Shown one piece after another: positions 1 to 12,212 of a stretch of DNA of 64,000 bases. Within the stretch, counting starts at the first letter, position 1; each line of letters begins with the position of its first letter. The stretch spans positions 1,054,001 through 1,118,000 of the forward strand of contig NC_016894.1 of assembly GCF_000247605.1 (NCBI RefSeq), written 5' to 3'. The stretch is from Acetobacterium woodii DSM 1030 (GTDB taxonomy: Bacteria > Bacillota > Clostridia > Eubacteriales > Eubacteriaceae). The translations under genes were made by a program, and so were the position numbers. The notes under the pieces were generated by a model. It worked only from the letters and a program-made list of their open reading frames with translations. It had not been told where the DNA came from and searched no databases.

Positions 1-1
1 T

Positions 2-103
2 GGTGATACGTTTGCCTTTCTGGTGGCGGCAATTTTATACCTGTTGATTAATTTTGTGATTACCATGGTATTTAAAAAGCTTGAAACCAAATACGAATTT
101 TAG
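2..103 (+). CDS. Amino-acid ABC transporter permease, C-terminal end (partial)
   Basis: Only the last 33 codons are in the window, entering from the left edge and ending in TAG. The visible peptide has one hydrophobic membrane segment followed by a short charged tail (KKLETKYEF), as is common at the cytoplasmic end of HisM/GlnP-type permeases. It stops 9 bp before the start of an ABC ATPase of the polar amino-acid class, which supports the assignment. The substrate cannot be told from this fragment. Confidence 0.6.
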   Translation, partial: GDTFAFLVAAILYLLINFVITMVFKKLETKYEF

Positions 104-112
104 GGGAAAAAT

Positions 113-907
113 ATGGAGATTATAAAAGTTAATCAACTCAATAAAAGTTTTGGTGATAATCACGTTTTAAAAGATATTTCGTTTACTGTAAATAAGGGTG
201 ATGTGATGGCCATTATTGGATCATCGGGATCAGGAAAATCAACCCTGCTCCGTTGTCTGATCGATTTAGAAAAAGCTGACAGCGGGGATATTTTTATGGA
301 AGATAAACCACTTCTTAAAGATGGCGTTTATCCAAGTGCGTCCGAAATTCGTGCGATTATCATGAAAATGGGAATGGTTTTTCAGCATTTCAACCTATTT
401 CCACATCTGACAGTTCGGCAAAATTTAGAATTGGCACCCAAAGTTGTCAAAAAAGAAGTGACGGCTGAAATGAATTTGCGGTGTGAAACTTATTTAAATA
501 AGGTTGGTTTACTGGAGCGAATCGATGCAATGCCCTTGACATTGTCCGGCGGGGAAAAACAACGGGTAGCCATTGCCCGGGCCTTGATGATGAATCCAGA
601 TATCCTACTTTTTGATGAACCGACATCGGCGCTTGATCCCGAACTCACCGGTGAAGTCCTTAGTGTTATGCAAAGCCTGGCGAATGAACGAATGACGATG
701 GTGGTGGTGACCCACGAAATGAGTTTTGCCCGAGAAGTTGCTAACAAGGTGGTTTTTATGGATTCTGGTAAGATTCTTGAAGAAGGAACGCCGGAAGATA
801 TATTTATTCATCCTAAAGAAAAAAGAACCCGTGAGTTTTTAAGCAGCATCTTGCGCGAAGAACGAAAAAAAATAAAAAAGCAATATCGCTTAAAACGTTA
901 TTGTTAA
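113..907 (+). CDS. Polar amino-acid ABC transporter ATP-binding protein (GlnQ/HisP type)
   Basis: This 264-residue ATPase would power import of a polar amino acid together with the membrane subunit encoded just upstream. It has a Walker A motif (GSSGSGKST, about residues 36-44), the signature [15 protein letters not shown], and Walker [14 protein letters not shown] with the glutamate intact, followed by the H-loop in VVTHEM. Length is slightly above the usual 240-250 because of a basic tail rich in Lys and Arg. A GGGG-containing Shine-Dalgarno precedes the ATG. It is last in its operon: a strong terminator follows. The substrate is not identifiable from sequence. Confidence 0.93.
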   Translation: MEIIKVNQLNKSFGDNHVLKDISFTVNKGDVMAIIGSSGSGKSTLLRCLIDLEKADSGDIFMEDKPLLKDGVYPSASEIRAIIMKMGMVFQHFNLFPHLTVRQNLELAPKVVKKEVTAEMNLRCETYLNKVGLLERIDAMPLTLSGGEKQRVAIARALMMNPDILLFDEPTSALDPELTGEVLSVMQSLANERMTMVVVTHEMSFAREVANKVVFMDSGKILEEGTPEDIFIHPKEKRTREFLSSILREERKKIKKQYRLKRYC

Positions 908-925
908 AAAAAGAATGGGTAAAAG

Positions 926-959
926 AAAGCCTTCCCGATTTTTTACCGGGAAGGCTTTT
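926..959 (+). terminator. Rho-independent terminator after the ABC transporter
   Basis: A 12-bp perfect stem (AAAGCCTTCCCG pairing with CGGGAAGGCTTT) with a 9-nt loop is followed by a short T-rich end. It separates the transporter operon from rpoB. Confidence 0.85.
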
Positions 960-976
960 AAAATGCGATAAAACAG

Positions 977-1005
977 TTGACAAATCAAAAGTTATGTGAT
1001 AGCAT
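977..1005 (+). promoter_or_regulatory. Candidate rpoB promoter
   Basis: TTGACA at 977-982, a 17-bp spacer, and TAGCAT at 1000-1005 preceded by TGA, giving an extended -10. The -35 is perfect and the -10 matches four of six. It lies just after the upstream terminator, which fits an independent promoter for rpoBC. Confidence 0.6.
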
Positions 1006-1011
1006 ATAAAA

Positions 1012-1277
1012 TTGCATTGGTATCTTTTAAAATAAGATTAGAGTGCATCCTTGTCGTCAATTTTTAGATGATCAACGAAGTGTTTGCGACGCCGTCATGA
1101 TGAACTGATCAAAGGGGAAACATGTCGGAATCAAGTCAAATATGAAATTGATTACGGTCTAATAATAACACATGGGAAGAGGAAACACAACAGGCAAATT
1201 TGGGATACCCACAGGACGAATGCGAGTCTGGAAAAGGGTAGTCCGTTGCTGAGTATTTTTGCGAGGGGTGATATTGG
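1012..1277 (+). other. Long untranslated leader of rpoB
   Basis: About 265 nt separate the predicted transcription start from the rpoB start codon. I see no convincing gene here. An open frame at 1084-1284 that overlaps the rpoB start by 7 nt has no Shine-Dalgarno and no recognisable product. The stretch is more GC-rich than other intergenic DNA in the window and may be a structured leader, but I could not identify a known RNA class. Confidence 0.4.
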
Positions 1278-4200
1278 ATGGTAATGTTGCATCCTGAAAA
1301 AGATGGTTTAAGAACACGCCAAAGCTTTTCTAAAATCAAAGAAGTTATTGAAATGCCGAACCTGATCGAGGTTCAAAAAGATTCATACGATTGGTTTATT
1401 GAAAAAGGACTCCAAGAGGTTTTTGATGATATTGATAAAATTGAAGATTACACGGGGAATCTGGTATTAGAATTTGTGGATTATTCCATTGAGGGAAAAC
1501 CAAAGTATTCAGTGGAAGAGTGTAAAGAAAGGGATCAAACCTACTTTATACCACTAAAAGTAACCGTTCGTTTAATAAATAAGGAAAAAAACGAAGTTAA
1601 AGAGCAAAAGGTTTATATGGCCGATTTGCATAAAATGACCGATACCGGAACCTTCATTGTTAATGGAGCAGAACGGGTTATTGTCAGCCAGCTGGTCAGA
1701 TCACCAGGGGCATATTTTTCCTTGAGTCGAGATAAGTTGGGTAAAAAATTGTTTTCGGCTCAGGTTATTCCAAACCGTGGGGCCTGGTTGGAATATGAAA
1801 CTGATTCCAACGACATCATGTATGTTAAAATTGACCGAACCCGAAAATTGCCGATCACAGCGCTGATTCGAGCGCTGGGACTGGGAACTAATCAGGAAAT
1901 TCTTGATTTCTATGGGGATGATTACCGACTCATCGAAACCATTAAAAAAGATGAAAACAATAATATGAAGTCAACTCGAGATGGTTTGATCGAGATTTAC
2001 AAACGCCTCAGACCAGGGGAACCACCAACGGTGGAAAGTGCTCAATCACTGCTTAACTCAATGTTTTTTGATGATCGACGATACGATTTGGCAAAAGTTG
2101 GCCGTCATAAATATAATAAAAAATTGTCTCTGGCAACTCGTATTGCCGGACAACGCGCGGCCAATACGGTGGTAAATCCGGAAACTGGCGAAGTTTATGT
2201 TGAAGATGGTGAAATGATCTCAATCGAAGTGGCGACGGATATTCAAAACGCCGGAATCAATGTAGTTGATGTTCGAGTTGATGATAAAACTGTTCGCGTG
2301 ATTGGAAATGGTTTTGTTGATATCAAGGCTCAGGAACTGCCTTTTGACATCAGTGATCTGGATATCAAAGAATTTGTTTGTTTTGAGGTGCTAAAAGAAA
2401 TTTTAGAATCAGACATGACCGATGAAGAAAAGAAAAAATCGGTCAAAAAGCGGATGGATGAACTGGTGCCTAAGCATGTCCTGATTTCAGATCTTCATGC
2501 ATCGATCAGTTATATAATTGGTCTTGATTATGACATCGGAGCGATTGACGATATCGACCATTTAGGGAATCGACGATTACGTTCAGTTGGTGAACTTCTA
2601 CAAAATCAATTCAGAATTGGTTTATCGCGGATGGAGCGAGTGGTTCGGGAAAGAATGTCCGTTCAGGATGATGAAATTTTAACGCCGCAGGGGTTAATTA
2701 ATACGCGCCCGGTTAATGCCGCGTTAAAAGAATTCTTTGGCAGTTCACAGTTGTCTCAGTTTATGGATCAGACGAATCCATTGGCTGAACTGACTCATAA
2801 ACGACGGTTGTCAGCATTGGGACCTGGCGGTTTAAGCCGTGAACGAGCTGGGTTTGAGGTTCGCGATGTTCACCATAGTCATTACGGTCGAATGTGTCCA
2901 ATTGAAACGCCTGAAGGTCCTAACATCGGTTTGATCGGTTCACTTAGTACCTATGCCAGAGTGAATGAATATGGTTTTATTGAAGCACCTTATCGTAAAG
3001 TTTACGATGGCGTCGTTTCAGATGAAATTCATTATCTGGCCGCCGATGAAGAAGGGCGTTATACCATTGCGCAAGCGAATGAACCGTTGGACGAGTCCAA
3101 TCATTTTGCCCGAAAACAGGTAACCGGTCGAGCGGGAAGCAAACGAGATTTCGTCCTGATTCCGCCGGATCGCGTGGATTACATGGATATCTCACCAAAA
3201 CAAATTGTTTCAGTGGCGACATCGCTGATCCCCTTCCTTGAAAATGATGATGCCAACCGGGCCCTCATGGGTGCCAACATGCAACGTCAGGCCGTGCCAC
3301 TTCTAATTCCGAAAGCACCTGTTATTGGAACGGGAATGGAACATAAGGCAGCCAAAGATTCCGGGGTTTGCGTGATTGCCAAAAAGGCAGGAACAATTGA
3401 ACGGGTTGAGGCTTCAGCTATTCATATCCGCACCGATAATGGCGAGTTGGATAAGTATACCTTACTTAAATTTAAACGCTCTAATCAGGGTACCTGTATG
3501 AACCATAAACCTTTGGTCAGCAAAGGTCAATATGTTCAGGCGGGCGAAATTATTGCCGATGGTCCTTCAACCGAAATGGGTGAACTGGCATTAGGTCGTA
3601 ACATTCTGATGGGCTTTATGACCTGGGAAGGTTACAACTACGAGGATGCGATCCTCATTAACGAAAAACTATTAAAAGAAGATGTCTTTACCTCGATTCA
3701 TATTGAGGAATTTGAAGCAGAAGCCCGTGAAACCAAGTTGGGACCGGAAGAAATCACCCGGGATATTCCGAATGTCAGCGAAGATGCCCTGAAAAATCTG
3801 GATGAACGGGGAATTATTTTTGTTGGTGCCGAGGTTAAATCAGACGATATCTTAGTCGGAAAAGTAACCCCCAAAGGGGAAACCGATTTATCGGCCGAAG
3901 AAAAACTGCTAAGAGCAATTTTTGGTGAAAAAGCCCGGGAAATTCGAGATACATCGCTAAAAGTTCCGCATGGGGAATCCGGGATTGTCTTAGATGTTAA
4001 AGTTTTCTCCCGCGAAAACAAAGATGAAGATTTAAAACCGGGAGTTAATACCTTGGTGCGGGTCCTCATCGCAGTTAAACGTAAAATATCCGTTGGCGAT
4101 AAAATGGCTGGTCGTCATGGAAACAAAGGGGTTATTTCCCGAATTCTACCTGAAGAAGACATGCCGTTTATGCCGGATGGAACCGCCTTGGAAATTGTTC

Positions 4201-4946
4201 TTAACCCATTGGGGGTGCCATCGCGAATGAACATTGGTCAGGTATTGGAAGTCCATCTGGGACTGGCCATGCGAACGATTGGCTGGCATATTGCCACCCC
4301 TGTTTTTGACCCCGCCAATGAACAGGACATCATGGATCTGCTTAGCCAGGCTGGTTTACCGGAAGATGGTAAAATTCAACTTTATGATGGCCGTAGTGGT
4401 GAACCATTTGACAATAAGGTAACGGTTGGTTACATGTATATTCTAAAACTTCACCATTTAGTTGATGATAAAATGCATGCCCGTTCAACCGGACCATACT
4501 CCTTAGTGACGCAACAACCATTGGGCGGTAAAGCTCAGTTTGGGGGACAACGTTTTGGAGAAATGGAAGTTTGGGCGTTGGAAGCCTATGGTGCCGCCCA
4601 TACCCTTCAGGAAATCCTGACAATCAAGTCAGATGATGTGGTTGGCCGTGTTAAAGCTTACGAAGCGATTGTTAAAGGCGAAAATATTCCTAAACCGGGA
4701 ATTCCAGAGTCCTTTAAAGTATTGATGAAAGAATTCCAAAGTTTAGGTTTGGATGTAAATATCCTTAACGATCAGGAAATGATAAAAATACTTGATGATG
4801 AAATGGACGAACGGGATCCTTTGGAAGAATTAGCCATTGAAATTGGCAGCACCGGAATTTCCGAAGCTGGCGATGATGTGAAATTGGAAGATAGCTTTCA
4901 GATTAAGAGCATTGATGATGACGAAGACGACGACTTATTTCAATAA
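1278..4946 (+). CDS. rpoB: DNA-directed RNA polymerase subunit beta
   Basis: The catalytic beta subunit of RNA polymerase, 1222 residues, close to the usual firmicute length. The N-terminus carries the family block [22 protein letters not shown]. The rifampicin region is clear ([29 protein letters not shown] written in part: [20 protein letters not shown]), as are [13 protein letters not shown] and the C-terminal [22 protein letters not shown] block. The C-terminus is a very acidic tail ([10 protein letters not shown]). The ATG at 1278 has an AGGGG Shine-Dalgarno 8-9 nt upstream; an ATG two codons later is an alternative. rplJ and rplL, which usually precede rpoB, are absent; rpoC follows after 33 bp. 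Confidence 0.98.
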   Translation: MVMLHPEKDGLRTRQSFSKIKEVIEMPNLIEVQKDSYDWFIEKGLQEVFDDIDKIEDYTGNLVLEFVDYSIEGKPKYSVEECKERDQTYFIPLKVTVRLINKEKNEVKEQKVYMADLHKMTDTGTFIVNGAERVIVSQLVRSPGAYFSLSRDKLGKKLFSAQVIPNRGAWLEYETDSNDIMYVKIDRTRKLPITALIRALGLGTNQEILDFYGDDYRLIETIKKDENNNMKSTRDGLIEIYKRLRPGEPPTVESAQSLLNSMFFDDRRYDLAKVGRHKYNKKLSLATRIAGQRAANTVVNPETGEVYVEDGEMISIEVATDIQNAGINVVDVRVDDKTVRVIGNGFVDIKAQELPFDISDLDIKEFVCFEVLKEILESDMTDEEKKKSVKKRMDELVPKHVLISDLHASISYIIGLDYDIGAIDDIDHLGNRRLRSVGELLQNQFRIGLSRMERVVRERMSVQDDEILTPQGLINTRPVNAALKEFFGSSQLSQFMDQTNPLAELTHKRRLSALGPGGLSRERAGFEVRDVHHSHYGRMCPIETPEGPNIGLIGSLSTYARVNEYGFIEAPYRKVYDGVVSDEIHYLAADEEGRYTIAQANEPLDESNHFARKQVTGRAGSKRDFVLIPPDRVDYMDISPKQIVSVATSLIPFLENDDANRALMGANMQRQAVPLLIPKAPVIGTGMEHKAAKDSGVCVIAKKAGTIERVEASAIHIRTDNGELDKYTLLKFKRSNQGTCMNHKPLVSKGQYVQAGEIIADGPSTEMGELALGRNILMGFMTWEGYNYEDAILINEKLLKEDVFTSIHIEEFEAEARETKLGPEEITRDIPNVSEDALKNLDERGIIFVGAEVKSDDILVGKVTPKGETDLSAEEKLLRAIFGEKAREIRDTSLKVPHGESGIVLDVKVFSRENKDEDLKPGVNTLVRVLIAVKRKISVGDKMAGRHGNKGVISRILPEEDMPFMPDGTALEIVLNPLGVPSRMNIGQVLEVHLGLAMRTIGWHIATPVFDPANEQDIMDLLSQAGLPEDGKIQLYDGRSGEPFDNKVTVGYMYILKLHHLVDDKMHARSTGPYSLVTQQPLGGKAQFGGQRFGEMEVWALEAYGAAHTLQEILTIKSDDVVGRVKAYEAIVKGENIPKPGIPESFKVLMKEFQSLGLDVNILNDQEMIKILDDEMDERDPLEELAIEIGSTGISEAGDDVKLEDSFQIKSIDDDEDDDLFQ

Positions 4947-4979
4947 CAATAAATTTATTAAAGAAGGGAGCGAAGCCAT

Positions 4980-7900
4980 TTGTTAAACGAGGAATTCACC
5001 TTCAAATCCTTACAAATCGGATTGGCCTCACCTGAAAAAATCAGAGAGTGGTCACGTGGAGAAGTAAAAAAACCGGAAACCATTAATTATAGAACCCTAA
5101 AACCAGAAAAAGAGGGGTTGTTTTGTGAGAAGATTTTCGGGCCCCAAAAAGACTGGGAATGTAATTGTGGAAAATACAAGCGTATTCGTCACAAAGGCAT
5201 TGTCTGTGAAAACTGTGGGGTTGAAGTCACAAAGGCAAAGGTTAGACGTGAACGGATGGGGCATATTGAATTAGCCTCCCCCGTTTCACATATCTGGTAT
5301 TTCAAAGGTATTCCCAGTCGAATGGGACTGATCTTAGAAATGTCGCCCAGAAATCTGGAAAAAATTATTTACTTTGCGGCCTATGTGGTAACCGACCCGG
5401 GCGAAAGTAATTTTGATTTTAAACAGATCTTGACTGAAGCAGAATATAAAGAAGCCAAAAGTCAGTTTGGCAATAAATTTACCGCCAGCATTGGCGCCGA
5501 AGCGATTCAAGAATTGCTGAAATTGGTTGACCTGGATCAGGAATCGGCAGTTCTTAAAGAGGAACTAAAAGGCAGTTCCGGTCAAAAGAAAATCCGGGTA
5601 GCCAGACGTCTGGAAGCGGTTGAAGCTTTTAGAAATTCGAATAACCGTCCGGAATGGATGATCTTAGAAACGATTCCGGTTATTCCGCCAGAATTACGAC
5701 CAATGGTCCAATTGGATGGTGGACGTTTTGCAACTTCCGATTTAAATGATTTATATCGACGGGTTATTAACCGGAACAATCGGTTGTTAAAATTATTGGA
5801 ACTGGATGCCCCGGATATTATCGTTCAAAACGAAAAACGGATGCTTCAAGAAGCGGTCGATGCCCTGATTGATAATGGTCGACGCGGTCGGGCTGTCACC
5901 GGACCGGGTAACCGTCCGTTTAAATCCTTAAGTGATATGCTAAAAGGTAAGCAAGGTCGTTTTAGACAGAACCTTTTGGGGAAACGAGTGGACTACTCTG
6001 GCCGTTCGGTTATCGTCGTTGGACCGGATTTGAAAATGTTCCAATGCGGTTTGCCAAAAGAAATGGCGATTGAATTATTTAAACCATTTGTGATGCGTGA
6101 GTTAGTCGGACGTAATCTATCGCAAAATATTAAAAGCGCCAAAAAAATGGTTGAAAAACTGGACCCTATGGTTTGGGATGTTTTAGAAGATGTTATTCAA
6201 GAACATCCGGTTTTACTAAACCGGGCCCCAACCCTACATCGTTTGGGAATTCAAGCCTTCGAACCGATTTTGGTTGAAGGTAAAGCGATTAAACTCCATC
6301 CATTAGTTTGTACCGCTTACAATGCCGATTTTGATGGGGATCAGATGGCTGTCCATGTACCCCTTTCAGTGGAAGCTCAGGCCGAAGCGCGATTCCTGAT
6401 GTTGGCATCTAATAATATTCTTAAACCACAAGACGGAACGCCCGTTGTGGCACCAACCCAGGATATGATTTTGGGTACCTATTATATGACCATCTTTAAA
6501 AAAGATGGCAAAGGAACCGGCAGTATCTTTAGAGATCTGGATGAAATGGAAATGGCTTATTTTAACAGAGATGTTGAACTCCATTCGCAGGTTAAGGTTC
6601 GGATTACCAAAGAAATTGATGGCGAAGAAATAACACGTCTGGTTGAAGGCACGGTCGGGCGATTTATCTTTAATACGATTATTCCTCAAGAATTGGGTTT
6701 TGTTGAACGCGAAACCATTGAAGATAAATTTAAGCTGGAAATAGATCGACAGGTCAACAAAAAAGTCTTGTCAGAAATTGTTGAGCGCTGCTATAAAACG
6801 TATGGACCAACGAAAACATCAGAAGTATTGGATGAAATTAAACGATTAGGTTTTAAATTCTCGACTAAAGGTGCCATTACAGTTGGGGTCAGCGATATGG
6901 AAGTCCCTAAAAATAAAGAAGAAATTTTATCGCGGGCTGATGATAAGATTACTGAAAACATGATGATGTATCGCCAAGGTTTCATCAGCGATGAAGAACG
7001 TTATAACAATGTTGTTGAAATCTGGAATCGTGCGACTGATGAAGTTACTGATGCGCTACTTAATCATTTGGAAGCGTTAAATCCAATTAACATGATGGCT
7101 GATTCCGGAGCTCGAGGGAGTAAAAACCAAATCCGACAATTGGCGGGGATGCGTGGTCTTATGGCGAATCCAAGTGGTCGAATCATCGAGTTACCAATCC
7201 GATCAAACTTCCGTGAGGGACTAAATGTACTGGAATTTTTCTCCTCAACTCATGGGGCGCGAAAAGGACTCGCGGATACCGCTCTTAGAACGGCGGATTC
7301 AGGATATCTGACAAGACGTCTGGTTGACGTCAGTCAGGATGTGATTGTCAGAGAAGATGATTGTGGAACGACCCGAGGGTATGAAGTTTCCACCATCAAC
7401 GATCATGGCGAAATTATCGAAACGCTCCAGGAACGTTTGGTTGGCCGTTATGCCTTTGAAGATATTGTTCATCCGGAAACGGGCGAAGTGCTGGCACCGG
7501 CGGGTGAAATCATCTCCTCGGAAATGGCTTTGAACATTGATAAAGCTGGCATTGAAAAAGTTTTAATTCGGGCGGCATTTAATTGTCAATCAAAATATGG
7601 GGTATGTAAGAAATGTTATGGGGTGGATTTGACCACCTGGCGACCCGTTGAAATTGGCGAAGCTGTTGGTATTATTGCGGCGCAATCGATCGGTGAACCG
7701 GGTACTCAGTTGACCATGCGTACTTTCCATACCGGCGGGGTTGCTTCGGCTGATGATATTACTCAGGGTCTTCCCCGTATCGAAGAACTTTTTGAAGCCC
7801 GTAAACCAAAAGGTCAAGCGATTATTTCGGAAATCGATGGCCGGATAGAAATCCAAGATACTCAGAAAAAAACAGAAGCGGTTGTTACTGGTACCGATGG

Positions 7901-8654
7901 AGATATGAAAGTTTACCTCATTCCTTACGGATCTCGCTTACGTGTTCATACGGGCGATCAGGTCTTGGCCGGTGACGAAATTACCGAAGGTTCTATTAAC
8001 CCGAGTGATATTTTGCGAATTCAGGGAATTGACCATGTTCAGCAATATTTACTTCAAGAAGTACAAAAAGTTTATCGGATGCAAGGGGTTCATATTGGTG
8101 ACAAGCATTTGGAAGTTATTATTCGACAAATGCTCAGAAAAGTTAAAATTGAGAATCCCGGAGATACGGCATTATTGGCTGGCAGTTTAGTGGATATCTT
8201 TAACTTTGAAGAAGAAAACAAAGCGGCCATAGAGGCTGGCTTAGAAGTGGCAACCGCCAGTCGGGAACTATTGGGGATCACCAAAGCATCGCTGGCAACC
8301 GATTCATTTTTATCAGCCGCTTCCTTCCAGGAAACAACCCGGGTGCTGACCGACGCCGCCATTAAAGGCAAGGTCGATCCACTGGTTGGACTTAAAGAAA
8401 ATGTTATTATCGGACAATTGGTACCAGCCGGTACCGGCGTGAAGATGTATGGCGAAATTGATCTGGTATATGAGCGGGAAGAAGAAGACGTTGACGAAGA
8501 TATCATTGACGAAGATATCATCTCTGAATCGCTGGATATTGTTTTTGACGATGATATCTTGAATGCTTGTGTGGAAGAAGAGCAAGAAGAAACGGATGAT
8601 GCAATTATTACTGATTTGGATATTTTCGACCTGGATTTCTTAACTAAAGAATAA
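4980..8654 (+). CDS. rpoC: DNA-directed RNA polymerase subunit beta'
   Basis: The beta' subunit, 1224 residues, completing the polymerase core with RpoB. The N-terminal zinc site ([20 protein letters not shown]) is intact. The catalytic Mg-binding motif NADFDGDQM starts at residue 448. A second cysteine set ([13 protein letters not shown]) and the bridge/trigger region with TFHTGGVAS are present. The C-terminus is strongly acidic, like that of the neighbouring RpoB. Translation starts at TTG 4980, with a GAAGGGAG Shine-Dalgarno, 33 bp after rpoB, so the two are co-transcribed. A separate promoter follows the stop codon. Confidence 0.98.
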   Translation: MLNEEFTFKSLQIGLASPEKIREWSRGEVKKPETINYRTLKPEKEGLFCEKIFGPQKDWECNCGKYKRIRHKGIVCENCGVEVTKAKVRRERMGHIELASPVSHIWYFKGIPSRMGLILEMSPRNLEKIIYFAAYVVTDPGESNFDFKQILTEAEYKEAKSQFGNKFTASIGAEAIQELLKLVDLDQESAVLKEELKGSSGQKKIRVARRLEAVEAFRNSNNRPEWMILETIPVIPPELRPMVQLDGGRFATSDLNDLYRRVINRNNRLLKLLELDAPDIIVQNEKRMLQEAVDALIDNGRRGRAVTGPGNRPFKSLSDMLKGKQGRFRQNLLGKRVDYSGRSVIVVGPDLKMFQCGLPKEMAIELFKPFVMRELVGRNLSQNIKSAKKMVEKLDPMVWDVLEDVIQEHPVLLNRAPTLHRLGIQAFEPILVEGKAIKLHPLVCTAYNADFDGDQMAVHVPLSVEAQAEARFLMLASNNILKPQDGTPVVAPTQDMILGTYYMTIFKKDGKGTGSIFRDLDEMEMAYFNRDVELHSQVKVRITKEIDGEEITRLVEGTVGRFIFNTIIPQELGFVERETIEDKFKLEIDRQVNKKVLSEIVERCYKTYGPTKTSEVLDEIKRLGFKFSTKGAITVGVSDMEVPKNKEEILSRADDKITENMMMYRQGFISDEERYNNVVEIWNRATDEVTDALLNHLEALNPINMMADSGARGSKNQIRQLAGMRGLMANPSGRIIELPIRSNFREGLNVLEFFSSTHGARKGLADTALRTADSGYLTRRLVDVSQDVIVREDDCGTTRGYEVSTINDHGEIIETLQERLVGRYAFEDIVHPETGEVLAPAGEIISSEMALNIDKAGIEKVLIRAAFNCQSKYGVCKKCYGVDLTTWRPVEIGEAVGIIAAQSIGEPGTQLTMRTFHTGGVASADDITQGLPRIEELFEARKPKGQAIISEIDGRIEIQDTQKKTEAVVTGTDGDMKVYLIPYGSRLRVHTGDQVLAGDEITEGSINPSDILRIQGIDHVQQYLLQEVQKVYRMQGVHIGDKHLEVIIRQMLRKVKIENPGDTALLAGSLVDIFNFEEENKAAIEAGLEVATASRELLGITKASLATDSFLSAASFQETTRVLTDAAIKGKVDPLVGLKENVIIGQLVPAGTGVKMYGEIDLVYEREEEDVDEDIIDEDIISESLDIVFDDDILNACVEEEQEETDDAIITDLDIFDLDFLTKE

Positions 8655-8657
8655 TTC

Positions 8658-8686
8658 TTGACATTTTAGGCGCAAACATGTATAGT
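8658..8686 (+). promoter_or_regulatory. Promoter for the L7Ae-like/str operon
   Basis: TTGACA at 8658-8663, exactly 17 bp, then TATAGT at 8681-8686. It starts 4 bp after the rpoC stop and lies about 50 bp upstream of the L7Ae-like gene, so this operon need not depend on read-through from rpoBC. Confidence 0.85.
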
Positions 8687-8734
8687 AATTAGGTGTGTTT
8701 ATAGAAATACTTATACAGCAAGGAGGAGAATCCG

Positions 8735-8974
8735 ATGAATCAATATGTTGATATTGCAAAAGTGATTGGAATGAAACAAACTCTTAAAGCTGTGAAAGAA
8801 GGAAAAGCGACTAAAGTTATTTTGGCCGACGATACGGATGAAAGTATCAAAAAAAGCATTATTGAATGCTGTGAGCAACATCATATCCTGATTGAACGAG
8901 TCGAAACGAAAGTTGGGCTTGGAAAAGCGAGTGGGATTGACCGGGCAGCAGCCGTTATTGCGATTATCAAATAA
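8735..8974 (+). CDS. ybxF: L7Ae-family ribosomal/kink-turn RNA-binding protein (YbxF-like)
   Basis: A 79-residue protein of the bacterial L7Ae/YbxF family, which bind kink-turn RNA. Typical features are the N-terminal IGMKQTLKAVKEGKATKVILADD block, a central CCEQHHI segment, and the C-terminal VGLGKASGIDRAAAVIAI. An AGGAGG Shine-Dalgarno precedes the ATG. Its place between rpoC and rpsL is the standard firmicute location. The exact cellular role of this family in bacteria is not settled. Confidence 0.92.
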   Translation: MNQYVDIAKVIGMKQTLKAVKEGKATKVILADDTDESIKKSIIECCEQHHILIERVETKVGLGKASGIDRAAAVIAIIK

Positions 8975-8977
8975 CCT

Positions 8978-9011
8978 GAATCGGGGTTATCCGAAACGAA
9001 AACCCCGATTC
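8978..9011 (+). other. Strong hairpin between the L7Ae-like gene and rpsL
   Basis: An 11-bp perfect stem (GAATCGGGGTT with AACCCCGATTC) around a 12-nt loop, starting 4 nt after the stop codon. No T tract follows, so it is more likely an RNA processing or stabilising element than a full terminator. Confidence 0.6.
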
Positions 9012-9077
9012 CAACGAAGTCATTAATGATCTTTCAGATTATTAATATATTAATATTAAAAGGAGGTGCAGGACTAA

Positions 9078-9452
9078 ATGCCTACCATTAATCAGCTTGT
9101 AAAAAAAGGAAGAAAACGCATGGAAGAAAAAACAAAAACCCCAGCGTTGAAAGCTAATCCTCAAAAAAGAGGCGTATGTACAGCAGTTAGAACATCCACA
9201 CCAAAGAAACCAAACTCGGCTCTTCGAAAAATTGCCAGAGTTCGTCTCGTTAACGGAATGGAAGTAACAGCCTATATTCCAGGGGTCGGCCATAACTTAC
9301 AAGAACATAGTATTGTTCTTATAAAAGGTGGACGTGTCAAGGATTTACCAGGGGTTCGTTACAAAATTATCCGTGGTGCGCTTGATACCGCTGGTGTTGA
9401 TGCTCGTAGACAAGCTCGATCCAAATATGGGGCTAAAAAGCCTAAAAAGTAG
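9078..9452 (+). CDS. rpsL: 30S ribosomal protein S12
   Basis: The 124-residue decoding-centre protein of the small subunit. The conserved [10 protein letters not shown] loop, containing the lysine where streptomycin resistance maps in other bacteria, is intact, as is [13 protein letters not shown]. The sequence shows no resistance-type substitution at the loop lysine. A perfect AAAGGAGG Shine-Dalgarno lies upstream. First gene of the classical str set (rpsL-rpsG-fusA-tuf). Confidence 0.98.
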   Translation: MPTINQLVKKGRKRMEEKTKTPALKANPQKRGVCTAVRTSTPKKPNSALRKIARVRLVNGMEVTAYIPGVGHNLQEHSIVLIKGGRVKDLPGVRYKIIRGALDTAGVDARRQARSKYGAKKPKK

Positions 9453-9487
9453 TAGTGCATAGTGCTGCATATTCAAGCGCTCGTTAA

Positions 9488-10063
<576 letters not shown>

Positions 10064-10101
10064 TCTTTATTTAGATTTAAAAATAAGAGAGGAAAGCATC
10101 T

Positions 10102-12174
10102 GTGTCAAGAAGTTATAGTTTAGAAAAAACAAGAAATATAGGTATTATGGCACATATTGATGCAGGAAAAACTACAACCACAGAAAGAATCCTGTTCTAT
10201 TCCGGAAAAATCCATAAAATTGGAGAAACCCATGATGGGGTTTCTCAAATGGACTGGATGGAACAGGAACAAGAAAGAGGTATTACCATTACCTCGGCAG
10301 CAACGACGTGTTTTTGGAAGAATAACCGTATCAATATCATTGATACACCAGGCCACGTTGATTTTACCGTAGAAGTAGAACGATCATTGAGAGTTCTTGA
10401 TGGAGCGGTAGCTGTTTTTTGTGCAAAGGGTGGTGTAGAACCTCAATCAGAAACAGTATGGCGACAAGCAGATAAATATCATGTTCCCAGAATGGCTTAT
10501 ATCAATAAAATGGATATTACCGGGGCAGATTTTTACAATGTACTGAGTATGATGGAGGATCGTTTAAGCACGAATCCTGTTCCAATTCAATTACCTATTG
10601 GAAAAGAAAATGACTTTGTGGGGATTATTGATCTCCTGATTATGAAAGCCATGATTTATAAAGATGAATTAGGCGAAGATATTGATATTATTGATATTCC
10701 TGAAGATATGCGTGAGCTAGCGGAAGAATATCGAGAAAAATTAATTGAGTCTATTTCTGATTACGATGAAGACATCATGGAAAAATTCCTTGATGGCGAA
10801 GAAATTGGTCTTGACCAATTAAAAGCAGCGATTCGACTGGCAACATTGCATGTTGATATTATACCGGTTGTATGCGGTTCTTCATATAAAAACAAAGGGG
10901 TTCAGTTAGTATTAGATGCGATTGTCGATTATATGCCCTGTCCACTTGATGTTCCGGCAATTACTGGAATTAATCCCGATACCGGGGAAGAAGAAGAACG
11001 TCATCCAAGTGATGATGAACCATTCTCAGCATTGGCATTTAAAATCATGACAGACCCTTTTGTCGGAAAACTGGCATTTTTTAGAGTGTATTCCGGAAGT
11101 ATCAACTCCGGTTCTTATATCTACAACTCATCAAAAGGCAAAAGAGAACGACTGGGACGTATTCTACAAATGCATGCGAACCATCGTGAAGAAATATCAA
11201 CGGTTTATACCGGTGATATTGCCGCCGCGGTTGGTTTAAAAGATACTTCAACAGGTGATACTTTGTGTAACGATACAGCACCCATTATTCTTGAATCAAT
11301 GGAATTCCCGGAACCGGTAATCCATGTAGCCATTGAACCAAAAACAAAGGCTGGCCAGGAAAAAATGAGTACGGCGTTAGCAAAATTGGCTGAAGAAGAT
11401 CCGACATTCAGAACCCGTACTGATGAAGAAACCGGACAAACGATTATCTCTGGGATGGGTGAACTTCACCTTGATATCATTGTTGATCGAATGTTACGGG
11501 AATTTAAGGTCGAAGCAAATGTTGGGGCTCCTCAAGTTGCTTATAAAGAATCGATTACTAAAGCAGTTGATGCTGAAGGTAAATTCGCACGTCAATCTGG
11601 TGGTCGTGGTCAATATGGTCATTGTCTCATCCGGATGGAACCGGTCGAACCAGGTACCGGATATATCTTCGAAAACAAAACCGTCGGGGGTTCGATTCCA
11701 AAAGAATTTATCAACCCGATTAATCAAGGGATCGAAGAAGCCATGCGTAATGGTGTCCTTGCCGGATATCCAGTATTGGATCTTAAAGTTACCGTATATG
11801 ATGGTTCTTACCATGATGTCGATTCATCGGAAATGGCGTTTAAAGTCGCCGGATCGATGGCGTTTAAAAATGGTATGAGAAAAGCAGATCCGGTTATTCT
11901 GGAACCAGTTTTCAAACTGGAAGTCGTTATTCCTGAAGAATACATGGGTGACGTTATGGGCGATATCAGTTCGCGACGTGGCCGTGTCGAAGGGATGGAA
12001 ATGCGTGGTGGCGCACAGATCATTAAAGGGATGGTGCCACTATCAGAAATGTTTGGTTATGCGACAACCTTAAGAAGTAAAACTCAAGGTCGTGGTGTTT
12101 ATACTATGCAATTCTCACATTATGAAGCAGTTCCTAAATTTATTTCAGAAGAAATAATTGAAGGACGTAAATAA
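10102..12174 (+). CDS. fusA: Elongation factor G
   Basis: Translocase GTPase of 690 residues, the expected length. G motifs: [13 protein letters not shown] (G1), DTPGHVDF (G3), NKMD (G4). The switch I segment [11 protein letters not shown] and the domain IV/V blocks are intact. The start is GTG 10102 with a GAGAGGAAA Shine-Dalgarno, 38 bp after rpsG. A tuf gene follows directly, so this is the main translational EF-G. Confidence 0.98.
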   Translation: MSRSYSLEKTRNIGIMAHIDAGKTTTTERILFYSGKIHKIGETHDGVSQMDWMEQEQERGITITSAATTCFWKNNRINIIDTPGHVDFTVEVERSLRVLDGAVAVFCAKGGVEPQSETVWRQADKYHVPRMAYINKMDITGADFYNVLSMMEDRLSTNPVPIQLPIGKENDFVGIIDLLIMKAMIYKDELGEDIDIIDIPEDMRELAEEYREKLIESISDYDEDIMEKFLDGEEIGLDQLKAAIRLATLHVDIIPVVCGSSYKNKGVQLVLDAIVDYMPCPLDVPAITGINPDTGEEEERHPSDDEPFSALAFKIMTDPFVGKLAFFRVYSGSINSGSYIYNSSKGKRERLGRILQMHANHREEISTVYTGDIAAAVGLKDTSTGDTLCNDTAPIILESMEFPEPVIHVAIEPKTKAGQEKMSTALAKLAEEDPTFRTRTDEETGQTIISGMGELHLDIIVDRMLREFKVEANVGAPQVAYKESITKAVDAEGKFARQSGGRGQYGHCLIRMEPVEPGTGYIFENKTVGGSIPKEFINPINQGIEEAMRNGVLAGYPVLDLKVTVYDGSYHDVDSSEMAFKVAGSMAFKNGMRKADPVILEPVFKLEVVIPEEYMGDVMGDISSRRGRVEGMEMRGGAQIIKGMVPLSEMFGYATTLRSKTQGRGVYTMQFSHYEAVPKFISEEIIEGRK

Positions 12175-12212
12175 TAGCAAAGCTATAAAATAAATTTTAA
12201 GGAGAAGAACAA

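Noticed and set aside
1084-1284. 66-codon open frame overlapping the rpoB start
   Set aside because: No Shine-Dalgarno, no recognisable family, odd composition; more likely chance within the leader.
3698-4069. Long antisense open frames inside rpoB, rpoC, fusA, tuf and other genes
   Set aside because: They mirror strongly conserved coding genes on the other strand and have no binding sites or recognisable products.
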